Assembly: GCA_009823395.1 (NCBI GenBank) | Contig: CM020504.1 | Coordinates: forward strand, 25,479,540 to 25,543,539 | Reading direction: 5' to 3' | Length of the DNA: 64,000 nt | From: Thamnaconus septentrionalis | Lineage: Eukaryota > Chordata > Actinopteri > Tetraodontiformes > Monacanthidae | Shown: positions 1 through 10,980 of the stretch, one piece after another | Layout: each line of letters opens with the position of its first letter | Position numbering within the stretch: position 1 is the first letter of the stretch | Translations under genes and position numbers: made by a program | The notes under the pieces: generated by a model | What the model was told of the DNA's origin: nothing | Database searches by the model: none | What the model saw: the letters and a program-made list of their open reading frames with translations, nothing else

Positions 1-128
1 CAGTTTTTATGGCCATGTTTAGGTTTGGATTCTAGTGGTGATGGAGACGCAGCTGGTGACTCAACAGGTCTGAGAGGAGAGCAGCAGGAGAGATAAAGTG
101 ACTGGGTGCTTTGTGGGTGTTCCCTCAC

Positions 129-3100
129 CTTGAGGCCCTGCCAGGGTAAACTGCCCCGCAGGAAGTACATGAACATGTGGCCCAGGGCTTCCAGGTCGTC
201 CCGCCTGCTCTGCTCTGAAACAGTCAAACACAAAAACAATGACAGGTGTGCACTGGCAGTGAACCTCCAAAGACAAGAATTGGCACCCATTCAAGAACAA
301 GCGTGCTGATTTCAATATTGCAGAACTGGAAAGGCCCCAAAAATACAGTGCGCAGGATTTATAATAATAATAATAATAATAAACTTTAGGTGCGCTAAAT
401 CACAACCAATGGCGCCTCAAAGTTTCTACAATCAGAGAGAACCAACTGGGCCCCTGGAGCAAGCAAGATGGTGGCTGGGTCCCTGTGGGAAGAAACCTAG
501 GCAGAACCAGACTCCAGAGGGCTCATCTGCCTGTGACTAGCAGGGTGAAATACAAAAATAGAGGAGAGACAGCGAAAGAGAGGAAGGAGCAGAGTGAGCC
601 AGGGTGGCAGACAGGACAGAGTGAAAAACAGATACACATAATCCCAGGTGCCGACCACTGTTGGTCGGGTTCCCACCTTTGCCCAGGTCCACTGTGTGTG
701 CTGACCACTGCTCACCTTTGCCCAGGTGTGTGTTGATGCTCATGTATCTGGCGGTTCCAGTCAGACTCTTGTGTTCTCTGTACGGGATGTGTTTTTTGGT
801 CTCCGGGTCGATGTATTCTTTCGCCAGGCCAAAGTCGATGATGTGAATGGTGTGTTGCCTTTTGGAGCCCGGCCGGCCCACCAGGAAGTTCTCTGGCTTC
901 ACGTCTCGGTAGATCAGGCTCCTGGTGTGGACGTATTCCATTCGAGTGATCTGAGAATAAATAAATTAAATAAAATAAATAAATAAATAAATCAGCCGTG
1001 GATTCCACGGCGGGGAGATGATGTCTCTCTAGGTTTGGCTGACCAGTTGTATGGCTATCATGAGTACAGTCTTTAGAGAGAAGGTGCGGTCACAGAGGTC
1101 AAAGAGGTCTTCTAAGCTGGGCCCCAGCAGCTCCAGAACCATGGCGTTGTATTTCCCACAAGGTCCAAAGTAAAAGACCTGGGGGACGCCCTCTGGAAGC
1201 ACATGGACACACAGAGTAGCAAGTAGAAATATTACACAAGGATTATGAACAGACCAGGCACTCATGAACAAATGCTGTTAGGGTTTAAGATGGATCAAAA
1301 GCTCATTAAAGAGTCATCAGGTTCAAACTATGACTTCCTATGACGATGAAGAACCAGGACCGCTTCCATTAGATCCACTTCCATTTTAAAACTCAATCGA
1401 CTTTCAGATCAGTAGCTGCGTTTCCATCACCCCTAGAATTATGCATAACCTAAATATGGCCATAAAAACTAATGAAGGAAACACTTTAACTTGGAAAAAC
1501 CTCTCAGTTTTGATGCTTTCGTGAGGTGGTTTTTCACACATATCCATACATCACAAAAGTGTCATGGAAACACTTTTTTTTGGCATTTACACGTCAGCGG
1601 GCGTGACGTACGGGGTCACGTGACCAGTTCACTGACCAGTGAAAATGTTGCATTATGATTGGATGGAGGAGGAGACGGAATATTTTTTGCGAGTAGTCAA
1701 AGAGAGTCAAATCTCTCAGGACGAGGTTTGACGAGAATTCAATGGAAGCACCTCAGCAAATCAAAATTGTACTTGGTTGAAATTTTAGAAATGTGGCTTT
1801 TATTTTGCTAAAGACTGTCAGCTAGTGTGTGATGAATTCAACTGAAATAAAGCCTACATGACGCTGTACTGTTGGGTCATATTTAACCTTAAAGGAAGTT
1901 TCTGTTTCCCATCGGTCATTTCTAAACAAACACAACAGCAACCCTGATGGGGTTTTAGGCCCAATCAAACATAAGCAGCACCGCAGTTCGGCTCACAATT
2001 CAGAACATTCTCAGATGAAAAGACATCAGGTCTGGCAGCTTTGTTCTCCCGAAGCCTGACACAGGTCCCGCTGAGAGCTCACACCTTCTCACCCGAGATG
2101 TCAGACTGAGGCCTGACACCTGAGGATGTCCCTACATGGACACCGTACCACAGGCCCCAGTGCACCCTGAGTGAAGGCAGCTGGAGGCCTGAGGGCCTCC
2201 TCTGTCTGTCCTGCTGCCTCTCCAACACCATGCTCCTCACCTGAACTTCCCAGCTGTTTGTAGAAGCGATACTCAAGGTGGAGCTGTGGCGCTCGCGACT
2301 TGATGGGTTCCTGCAAAACACAATTGCAAGACTGAGGTTTTCTGGCAACGGCTGTAAGCTCACAAAGAATAAATGACAGATGAAATAACAACTTTGGACC
2401 ACTGACAAGAGACAAAGCGATTATTTTAAACACATTCTTTGATGATGTTGACTGATGATGTTTTCTATTACATTATCCCTCGCTACTTTGGACTCGTCCC
2501 AAATGTGTTTTCCAGTTTACCAATAAGGACCCATCTATTTAAAATACCAACATATTCCAGTCCAGAGGTGGGCAAACTGTTTGACTGGTGGGGCCACAGT
2601 GGGTTGTATAATGTGCCAGAGGGGGGCAGCGGAACAGCAGCAGATGGATGGAGTGTTTTGGTGAGCCGCCTCATAGGAGGAAAGCATTACAATAAAACCA
2701 GTGTCTGTTTCGCTCTTTATTGAAATGACTGTTAAATTACTAAAATGGATGAAAAACAGCAAATTTATTCATTATTAATATAATTTCTTCCAAGTTTGGC
2801 GGGTCGGATTAAAAAGCTTAACAGACCGCATATGGAACCCCCGGGCCGTAGTTTGCCCATGACTTGACTAGGACATGGTAAAAAAAAAAAAAAAAAATAT
2901 CCACAGTGTGGAGTCAGTCAGGAGAAGAGGTAGCAGGTGAGAAACACAAAGCCTTACCAGTTTGATGGCCACATATTCGTTGGTGTACAGGTTCTTCCCC
3001 AGCCGCAGCTCTCCAAAGTTCCCGCAGCCGATCTTCTTTCCCACCCGAAAGTTTGGTCCCACCATCAAAACTCCCGAGTTGGAGCCGGCGCTTCCCGTCC

Positions 3101-3229
3101 GCCGTGGCCCGAGCGACTTCCTGTCTTTGCAGACATCCTCTTCCCCTCCTCCGTTTCCCCTTTCCCACCACCACCTCCGCCTCCTCCGCCTCCGCCTCCT
3201 CCCCCGACTCCCCGCTTGTCAAAGTCCAT
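129..3229 (-). CDS. csnk1g2: Casein kinase 1 gamma 2 (5' part of the coding region, partial)
   Basis: Membrane-associated serine/threonine kinase of the CK1 family. Five coding exons are visible: 3229-2958, 2310-2241, 1192-1044, 950-716 and 214-129, all with GT-AG borders and compatible phases. The N terminus MDFDK, then [11 protein letters not shown], identifies the gamma-2 paralogue; fish-specific features here are a run of about 14 glycines. The kinase begins [20 protein letters not shown] (P-loop), followed by VAIKL with the ATP lysine, [11 protein letters not shown] (catalytic loop), [11 protein letters not shown] (DFG) and the CK1 signature [20 protein letters not shown]. The last exon ends LPWQGLK; the rest of the kinase and the lipidated tail lie beyond base 1. 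The first exon is 272 nt where 273 are needed: the MDFDK frame runs into a stop just before the kinase frame begins, which one extra G near 3094-3096 would repair. Family call very sure; intact status uncertain. Confidence 0.95.
670..716 (-). promoter_or_regulatory. csnk1g2: Tandem 5' splice sites of csnk1g2 exon 4
   Basis: Exon 4 ends at 716 with CTGGGCAAAG followed by GTGAGC. The same exon-end sequence, followed by GTGGGA, is repeated 39 nt further into the intron, ending at 677. Using the second donor would add exactly 13 residues ([13 protein letters not shown]) in frame between HLGK and EQSRRDD in the kinase domain. The first donor fits the conserved protein; the second looks like a small tandem duplication of the exon end. 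Use of the second donor is inference. Confidence 0.5.
1413..1820. mobile_element. MITE family B copy (CTGCGTTTCCAT ends), with CACGTG palindrome
   Basis: Begins GCTGCGTTTCCATCACCCC and shares blocks with copies at 25388, 37698 and 46196: GGAAAAACCTCTC, GTGTCATGGAAACACTTTTT, CACGTCAGC and AAATTTTAGAAAT. Its right end is diverged. The middle holds GTCACGTGAC at 1615-1624. No coding capacity; superfamily not determined. It lies in csnk1g2 intron 2. Confidence 0.7.
2563..2862. mobile_element. hAT-like MITE (family C) copy
   Basis: Starts CAGAGGTGGGCAAACTGTTT and ends GGCCGTAGTTTGCCCATG, so the ends are imperfect inverted repeats of the GGGCAAAC type common in hAT-derived non-autonomous elements. 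The interior has a recognisable block (GGGGCCACAGTGGGTTG, GCAGCAGATGGATGGAGTG, CCTCATAGGAGGAAA) recurring near 30815, 42014, 47100 and 56925. Sits in csnk1g2 intron 1. The hAT assignment is inferred from the ends only. Confidence 0.7.
3175..3207 (-). repeat. GGC/GGA trinucleotide tract coding poly-glycine
   Basis: A CCTCCGCCTCCGCC-type tract on the plus strand encodes about 14 consecutive glycines in the N-terminal tail of csnk1g2. Human CSNK1G2 has only a couple of glycines at this spot, so the expansion is lineage-specific. Confidence 0.8.
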
Positions 3230-4157
3230 CAGTTTGTGGTAGCCTGGCCTCTCCACGGTTAAGCCGGTTCCATGCAACTAAAGCAAGCACCAAAAGGACG
3301 GCCTTGCGGCTCGACTGTCTTGACTTGACCTCGGCGAGGTGCTGGTTTTCAGGGCAGCGGTGGGAATTTGATCCGCACTGAAGATTGGACACGGCTTTGG
3401 GGATGAAACAGACTGAACAGAAGGCCACTCAGGCGTGCTTGATGGACTAAAATGGTGTTCAACAGCTGGCTGAATTGATGGGCAGGTGATCAAATGAAAG
3501 AAAAAGAAAAGAAAAGAAGAAGAAGGGGCCAGTGGTACAAACAAGTGTAAACCCCCTTGTAGGGGCCAGAGGTGTTGAAGGGCAGGACGACGGCCAGAGC
3601 TGTCGCCACACGCTGCTAACCATACGCTGTCATGCTATACGAAGAGTGAGAGGCTGCGCAGGCTTCACACACAGACACAGCACAGCACCATGACAACAGC
3701 TGGAGGCCTCCACTGCACCCAGGACGACGCTCGGCTCAGACGCCGATTCTGCCGGGCACTAATTCAGACGCTGCTCTTCTTCACTGCAAACTGCCCGATG
3801 CCGAGTTGACCGCTGTCGGCTCCGGAGCATCCACACGTTGCCTGTGCTCTGGCACACGGGAAAACCTGGAGAAGCAGAGGAGGAGGCCCTCGCATCTGAG
3901 TGGGAGAGTCGCTGTGTGCCTGCTGTCCACGCACCACCTGCGAGAAACACAGGCAAAATCACTGCTTAGACAGCAAAACTAGTGTTCAAGACTTTAAGAA
4001 AACTTTAAAATACATCTCTACTTGCATACGTCATCCACATGTTGACCTATAAAATATATATATATATACACACACACTACCATTTAGGGATGTTAACAAT
4101 TAATCAATTATTGATTAATCGTTGTTTAAGAATTTAATTGATTAAACTAAATTAGTC

Positions 4158-4276
4158 GCTGGCGACTTGTCCAGGGTGTCACCCTGCCTTCGCCCTAAGA
4201 CAGCTGGGATAGGCTCCAGCAGACCCCCGTGACCCTGAACAGGAATAAGCGGGTATAGAAGATGAATGAATGAATA
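4158..4276 (+). mobile_element. SINE 3' end, truncated copy
   Basis: Matches the last 120 bases of the fuller copy at 39232-39622: CTGGCGACTTGTCCAGGGTG, then GGCTCCAGCAGACCCCCGTG and GGAATAAGCGGGTATAGAAG, ending in an (ATGA)n tail. The tRNA-like head is missing, as expected for a 5'-truncated retrocopy. Confidence 0.75.
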
Positions 4277-5078
4277 AATTAGTCGCAATTAGGGCTGTGC
4301 GATTAATCGATTTTTAATCGAAAAACGATTTTTTTTTTTTTGTCAAGACGATGTTAAAAAGAGGAAAATCGGAAAATCGTTTTTCCTCTCTCCTGCTTCT
4401 GGGTTGGCGCCTCGAGGCCACCGTAGTCCTCCTCCATCCTCGAGAAGCTGTTAACTGGCTACCTTTGTTTGCTCGCATCCGTAGTTGTCCTAGCTACAGC
4501 AGATGTCAAAACCAGGAAGTGATTCGCCACTACCTGTTAGTAAATATTTATTTTCCGAAGTCGCGGACCACATGCACTTGTCCCGTTTTTGTGGCATATT
4601 TAACGAGATTAACCCTAAATATCGAAATTGAAAATCAAGTTTTCAGAGAAAAAAAAAAAAAAAAATTGGGATTTTATTTTTGTCCAAATTCGCCCAGCAC
4701 TAGTCGCAATCAATTGAATATTTTTTACACGGGTAGTTGATATCATTATGACAGTGGAATGGCGGAAAAGAGCAATTCATCTGTAGATACTGTGATGGTC
4801 ATAATATACCTAGAACAGGTTCACAAAAAAAGTTGAAATAGAACCCATTAGAAGTCAACTCAAAGTCAGAGGATCAACGTCTACTGTTCTCTAATGTAAA
4901 AATGGGTCACATTGGACCCCCAACATTATTCAAGGGTTCAATAATGTCTTCCTTACACATTTTTCATTGTGAAATTTAGGTTCTCTGGAAAAATTGCCGC
5001 TTATCAATTAATGTTTAATTGATCGATGAGCTCAATCAACTAACGAATAATGAATTAATTGATCATTCGCATCCCTGC

Positions 5079-5400
5079 TACCACTCTAAAGTTTGGACAC
5101 ACTATCTAACGCAATGTTTTTCCTTTATCTTTACAATGTTCTCCACTGCAGATAGACACTGCAGACTGCAAATATATGAGCAAGACATATGTCATTATGC
5201 AGCATAGAAAAACACCTTCAATAACTCTAAATATGCTTTTTTTTTTAATAAAGGTTGGCATATAAAACATGTTTGAGTTATTTGAGACTTTTATTGTTTC
5301 CTACATAATTCCATGTGTGTGTGTGTGTGTCGTTTTGATGCCTTCAGTGACAAACTACAATGCCAACAGTCATGAGAATGAAAGAAAAGACATTCAATAC
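5079..5400. mobile_element. Tc1-type MITE (family A) copy
   Basis: Opens TACCACTCTAAAGTTTGGAC and shares with five other copies the blocks CATTATGCAGCA, CATAATTCCATGTGTG, GATGCCTTCAGTGAC and CATGAGAATGAAAGAAAAGA. The AAAGTTTGGACACAC terminus resembles Tc1/mariner inverted repeats common in fish. No transposase coding sequence. Confidence 0.7.
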
Positions 5401-8172
5401 ATAGGATCAGCACCATGTACTGAAGCACATGTCAAAGGCGTACTGCAAAATGAAGTAAACAAAATAAAATAAGAATCAAACTCAGACATGCTGAGGAATG
5501 CAGTGCAACTGATCTGCATTGCATAATATTAAATGCACCTGCTCTGAAAGCACACACACACGGTGGCGACGCCAGTAGGGAGCAGATTACAGAGCCCTGC
5601 AGTCGGTAATAACTGAACACTCGTGGAAGCTACTGATTTAAAAACTCAACCAAGACAGCAAAGCAAAGGGAGCCGATAAATCCAATGGCCTCTGCAATTA
5701 TCTCTCAGCATCAGAGCCATTCTGAGTGATCACAGGAGCCTGAAAATAATTCTGCAGTGTCAGCAGTGAACACATTGATACAACTCGACGACAATTCAGT
5801 TTCCCTTTTATGAAACAATGCAGCTCGAGAGAACTGGAGACACCTGACAACACCAACAGAGACAACTGAACCGATCCAACTTCTTCTTGTCCACTGATGG
5901 AAGCAACTCTCACTCCTTCCTGCTTCACTCAACGCTTTGCTCTGCGAATGCCTTCCTGTCTTCTTCTCTCATTCGCACACGTCACAGTTTGTCCCGTGCA
6001 TCTCATGTACACACAAACACGCTGGTTATCACACAGCCACGCCGTTCCTCCTCATTAGGCACTCGCTGTTCTGTGACTTAGAGCGCAAAGGAAGTGGTCA
6101 GCGACTGAGAAAGAACCAAGCACGACCTCCTCAGCTTCTGTCAAAAAAAAATGCACGGTTGAAGAAATCGTCATCGTTGGAGGAGCATCAATTTTCAGAC
6201 CAGGTTCAGTTCACTGTGCTTGTTTTCCAAATTAGAAGCCGTTTCAAAGGCAAACAGGCAGCCAGTTCTTCACCTCCTTCAGGCTGGAGAGTGCCTGAAA
6301 CTCTTAACTGCGCTTTAAATAACAGCCTCGTACTGCTAAAATACATGTTTAGAGAATATTGAATAAAATAGAAATGTGTTAAAAAAGTAACTCCACAGGT
6401 CTAGTTTCAAAACAAGAAGCTCAGGCAACTTCTTACAATGTCCTGATAAAATAAGCTCTTCTCATTACAGGAGATGTTTCACCTCTACTGTTGTTCATGA
6501 CAGTGAACTTCAAAACGTTAAGACGTGAATAAAAAAGAAAAAGAAATGAAAAGTTCCCCTAGCCAACATTTTCCTACACTTGAACGCTTGCGGTCAATTT
6601 CACGATAACACACCGCTACACAAAAGGAAAGCGACAAATAAGCGAGTTGCGATTATTTCACACACGTAACAAAGAAAGGAAGGATAAGAGTGAGCGGGCG
6701 GAAACCACCCAGATAATGGACAAAGCCCAGTGTGTTGACAAAACTGATCACATGCTCACAAGCCAATACTGAACCATTTGCTGAGACTTAATTGAATTGA
6801 ATTCAGTCAGGTTGATGTTCTGCAGTTCCCTCAACTGTGAGGGAAACCTTTCACGCGCAAACTTGATGTTTGCGGGAGCCGTGTCCAGCTAAGTTAATCT
6901 AAAGAGGAAATTAGGCTGCCAGCAATGCGATTTGCACGCTTCTGAGAATTGTTAGTACCAGATTCCGTTTTGCAGTTAATCTTTTTTCTCTTTGCTGAAA
7001 GCAGGTATCTTTAATCACATCCCCTGTGGAAGGTCAAACGGTGTGTTTCCTCCCACGGAGGCCTTTGTCAGATCATTAGCCAAACCACAGTACAATGAAC
7101 GCAGCAAGCAGAATACGCGAGACGTTCAGAAGCAAAGAAATATCTCCGACACATCTTTAGCCTCAGCTGAAAACAAAGGCTCGGAAACCGCCTCGCCTGC
7201 GTGGACAAACCTAAGCCCGTAACGCTGAATACGATTGTGAAATGGTGATGAAGGTGTGCATGCATTTCACAGGTGGCCTCTCCTGAGATGCGATAAATAT
7301 CTCTTTTCATCTCATTTGATAAAGACAGCCGGCTGGCAGCGGCGCACCTGAACGCTGGTTGGTCGCTCCTTCAACGCATCAAATCACGTTTAACAAAATG
7401 TAAGACATCTGATCATGAAAACACAGGCCCAGCCAACACTGTTCACAAACGAGGTGATTGTTATCACGTGGTCAAATGTTTTCTTAAGACAATATCCCAG
7501 TTCACCGCTTCTCATTCACAGTTTCTCACGCCGACTGGAAAGTGTGTTCGCAGTACGCACACATAAATTCACATTTAAGGACTGTGACACAAAATCAATT
7601 CATATAATATAACTACGATGAAAGGAGACAAACACCACAAACACTAAGTGCATGTTGCCTCACAGCCGACAAGAGTTCACCCTCGGCAGGACACCGTCTG
7701 GAAACGTGTGCTCCATTACTTAGCAACTGGCACAACACACTCGCACGATCTTCGAAAGACAAAACATCTGCTGCAACAGTTTCCCTGAAATGCTGCTTCT
7801 TTTTTTGACCAGATCCTCCAAACTTTAACCTAAAAAGATTGCAATTTAATTAATAAAACAGGCAAGCTACAACACAATGAAAACCATTAAGAACATGTGG
7901 GACAAAAATGCAAGATTAAAACTACTGCATACCCTGGTTGAACAAAAACCTAAGTCCCTAATTGGAAGCGTAATTTTGCACTACACAAAATCTATTGAAA
8001 TATTCTGTTTGGTTAAATGATGACGCATTTCAGGCTCATACCTGAGCATTCCAATATTCCCTCTCATTTTCTTTAATGACTTTTGAGTAAAAGGTCTATC
8101 AACATTACCATGGATGTGGTGTCGACCATGGCGCATATTGTTAAATGACATATACAGAAACATACACCATGT

Positions 8173-8345
8173 AAATAGATAGATAGATAGATGTACTTTA
8201 TTGATCCCAAATTGGGAAACTACACTAATAAAGTACAAAAAAATAAACTTTACAGTAGTTACAAACACTCAAATCAATCTATGTACAACAAACAACCAAG
8301 GCAGATGTGCAAAAGACAGTCAAATCGTGCAGAGGCAGGGTTTTC
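8173..8345 (-). mobile_element. Non-LTR retrotransposon 3' end
   Basis: A (TAGA)n repeat is followed by TACTTTATTGATCCCAAATTGGGAAACTAC, a sequence typical of the 3' ends of fish non-LTR retroelements (quoted in part only: ACTTTATTGATCCC). Only the tail is present. Orientation and exact clade (Rex-like) are inferred, not proven. Confidence 0.5.
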
Positions 8346-9293
8346 TAAACTAAAAAATAATTAAAAAAATACACATTTAGGGTGTTTGCTTGAGTTTCTA
8401 AGAAACAAATTAACCACAGAGTTGTGTAATATTGTATACAAATACTGTTTTCCTCAGAGTCTATAACATCATTTAGTATCAGCTTGTGTTGTGATTTGCA
8501 GGGGACAGAAGGCGCAGGGATGCACTAACATGGCCTTGTCCCAACACCCACACTGCACACATCGCTGCACTGCCTCGGAGTCGTTTGAGGCGAGACTTCG
8601 GCAGGAGCAAGGAGATCAAAAGCAAAATGGGGAAATTGTGCAATGCACTTTTATTCAAGTTTATCACAAGCCGCCAACTTTGACCTTTTTTTTTTTTTTT
8701 GCTCCAAAAACGCCGAGAGGATCGCTTAGCTCCACGACCACGGCACCTCGAGTTAGGTCGCAGAGCTAACGTTGCTAAAAAAAAAAAAAAAAAAAAACGA
8801 CTGCAAGCAAATTGATTCGTAAACAACAGCGACATGGTTTAACGTCAATACGCCGACAGTCAGTCTCCGTTTGACGTTGTTTCGTGTTCTGTTGAATGAA
8901 AACAAACTTATTTGGCCTTACAGAATATCAACCAAAGAATCGCGCAGGGGGGACGCAGGAAGTTAGGTCTAGGCCACAGTAGTTTGAATGTTTGGGCTCC
9001 CAGTGAAGCTTGACAGTTTACGTGAACAACAAGTCAACTTTGAAATAGCAAAAATGAAAAGAATGTGGTTCTGATTGAGACAGATTGTTGTTACAATACA
9101 ACAGGTAGCTTCTTAGCTCGTAGCAGCGAGAAGAAAATAACCTGAAATAGCTAACATGTTAGCGGGCTAACTAGCCACTGTGGGCTAAGTAACGCTGTAA
9201 TTCTGACCACAGACATAGCCACCCATTCATAAACGCAGTCGGATCACCGAATTAAACAAGATTTAAAAAAATTACAAAAAAATGTCAACCTAC

Positions 9294-9480
9294 CTAGACA
9301 GATGTGTGTGCGAAAGCTATTTTTTCTGTTCTTGTTTTCTTCGGCTCGTTTTCCTGCTCATCTCTCTTTCTGTGGATGTTTGGCTAACCAGCTGAAGAGC
9401 CTTTACCAGTGGCCGCAGCGCATTTTACGCAAATGAAGATAGGTGCGGCGACACCAACGCAATGAAGAGGCCGTAACTTG
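9294..9480 (-). promoter_or_regulatory. csnk1g2: Possible csnk1g2 promoter and untranslated first exon
   Basis: Reading the minus strand, a strong donor TCTAG|GTAGGT lies at 9294/9293, and the sequence above it is richer in CG dinucleotides than its surroundings. This would fit an untranslated exon 1 spliced to the coding exon ending near 3229. There is no coding evidence; it could also serve another transcript. Confidence 0.3.
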
Positions 9481-9627
9481 TCTTGGAGAATAGCTACTGC
9501 GGGTCCGCGTTAGTACAAGTGTCCACAAAAGAGAGCCACGCACACTTCGATTTGTAGAGAAAGTTTTTTGTTGTTGTTGTTTTTTTTAAAATCATTATTA
9601 TTGGTTCAGAAACTCATTGCGTTTATA

Positions 9628-10012
9628 TACACTAACAGTCAAAAGTTTGGACTCACTCTATGAATTTAATGTATTTTCTTTCATTCTCATGACTATTGAC
9701 ATTGCACTTTCTCACTGAAGGCATCAAAACTATATCTGAACGCACATGGAATTATGTAGGAAACAGTAAAAGTGGAAAAATATCTCAAACACGTTTTATA
9801 CTGAAATTCTTCAAAATTCATAAAAAAAGTATGTTTAGAGTTATTGGACATGTTTTTCTTTGCTGCATAATTACATATATCTTGCTCATATAGTTGATGT
9901 CTTCAGTGTCTATCTGCAGTGGAGAAAGTTGGAAAGATTTAAAAAAAAAAAAAAAAAATAAAACAAATTGCATGAGAAGGTGTGTCCAAACTTTAGAGTG
10001 GTAGTGTATTTT
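9628..10012. mobile_element. Tc1-type MITE (family A), near-complete copy
   Basis: Starts TATACACTAACAGTCAAAAG TTTGG and ends CCAAACTTTAGAGTGGTAGT GTA, so both inverted ends are visible. Internal blocks are shared with the copies at 5079, 18563, 43378, 58092 and 61669. No transposase. Confidence 0.75.
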
Positions 10013-10980
10013 GTGACGTTTGGCTTCTCCTTGCCGAGGCAGCTGCATAGTTGGGCTGTGTCTCTGGGCTTAGCTTAAAGGAAGTTTTTATTCCTATTAT
10101 CAGAAAAAAAAGGCCATAGCCATAACTCACGAGAAAAGTTCCTCGTTTAGTTCTTTTCCTTTTCAATTTTTAAAAAAAAAAAAAAAAAGGATCAAAAACC
10201 TGGAACTCGTCCCTTATTGATGTCACAAAGGGCTCAGATAACTCTTCTTCTAGGGTAGTGGCAACTACCCCAGCCAGGTGTTCATTGCACCCTGAGACTG
10301 CCATCCTATTTCTGTCATCAGATTGAGTAGGGAGCTAAAATTCACAAGTGTTTACATGAAGGTGTTTGTGCAGTATGTTGTTAACAGGTGGTTGTACTCC
10401 ATTTATAAAGTTTGGGTCATATACTGGATAAACTGTCCAACTGCTTACTGACTAACTTAAGATTTACAGATCACTACACACTACTTAGTCGTATGTGTAG
10501 TATATGTAGAATGTGTCTTGAATTTTATTTTTTGGTATTCTAGACATAAATCTTCGGGTAACATTCAGCGTGGATGTTGTGAAAATCAAAATAAACACAT
10601 AATAATAGACGTGTGGCTGATACACTCTTATACACTCAATCAGCAGAGGCACTGCAAATATCAGCAGAGCCATTACAAATATTTTTGGGGACATACTTTT
10701 GCAATTCTGTTGATAAGCCAGGTCAAGCTATAATACTGACTTCTTGGCTTCTTGTTGCATTGAAATCTGAAATCATTGAGGTCCACTGAGGCATTTTTTT
10801 TTTTTTTTTTTTAAATGACCAACTACTCATGTAAGTGCATAGCAGTTTTATCAGCTTTCATCAACTTAGAAGTGCAGAGACGCACATCCTGTCCTAGCTT
10901 GCAGCTTCCCATGTCACTGGAAAGTAAAGCTGAGGGTGAAATCTGAACGTCCTCAATCTGATGCTGACAGGCAGGTGAGG

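Larger units (their letters stand above)
3230..8160. other. Non-coding stretch: probable csnk1g2 5' UTR/first intron
   Basis: No reading frame here looks like a protein. It holds a SINE tail (4158-4276), a MITE (5079-5400), A/T-rich and (TA)n/(CA)n tracts (about 4050-4075) and a (GT)n run near 5315. Very probably upstream intron of csnk1g2; no 5' exon could be pinned with confidence inside it. Confidence 0.5.

Noticed and set aside
5937..6362. 141-codon plus-strand frame
   Set aside because: No recognisable motifs, no flanking splice signals and no supporting exon; looks like chance.
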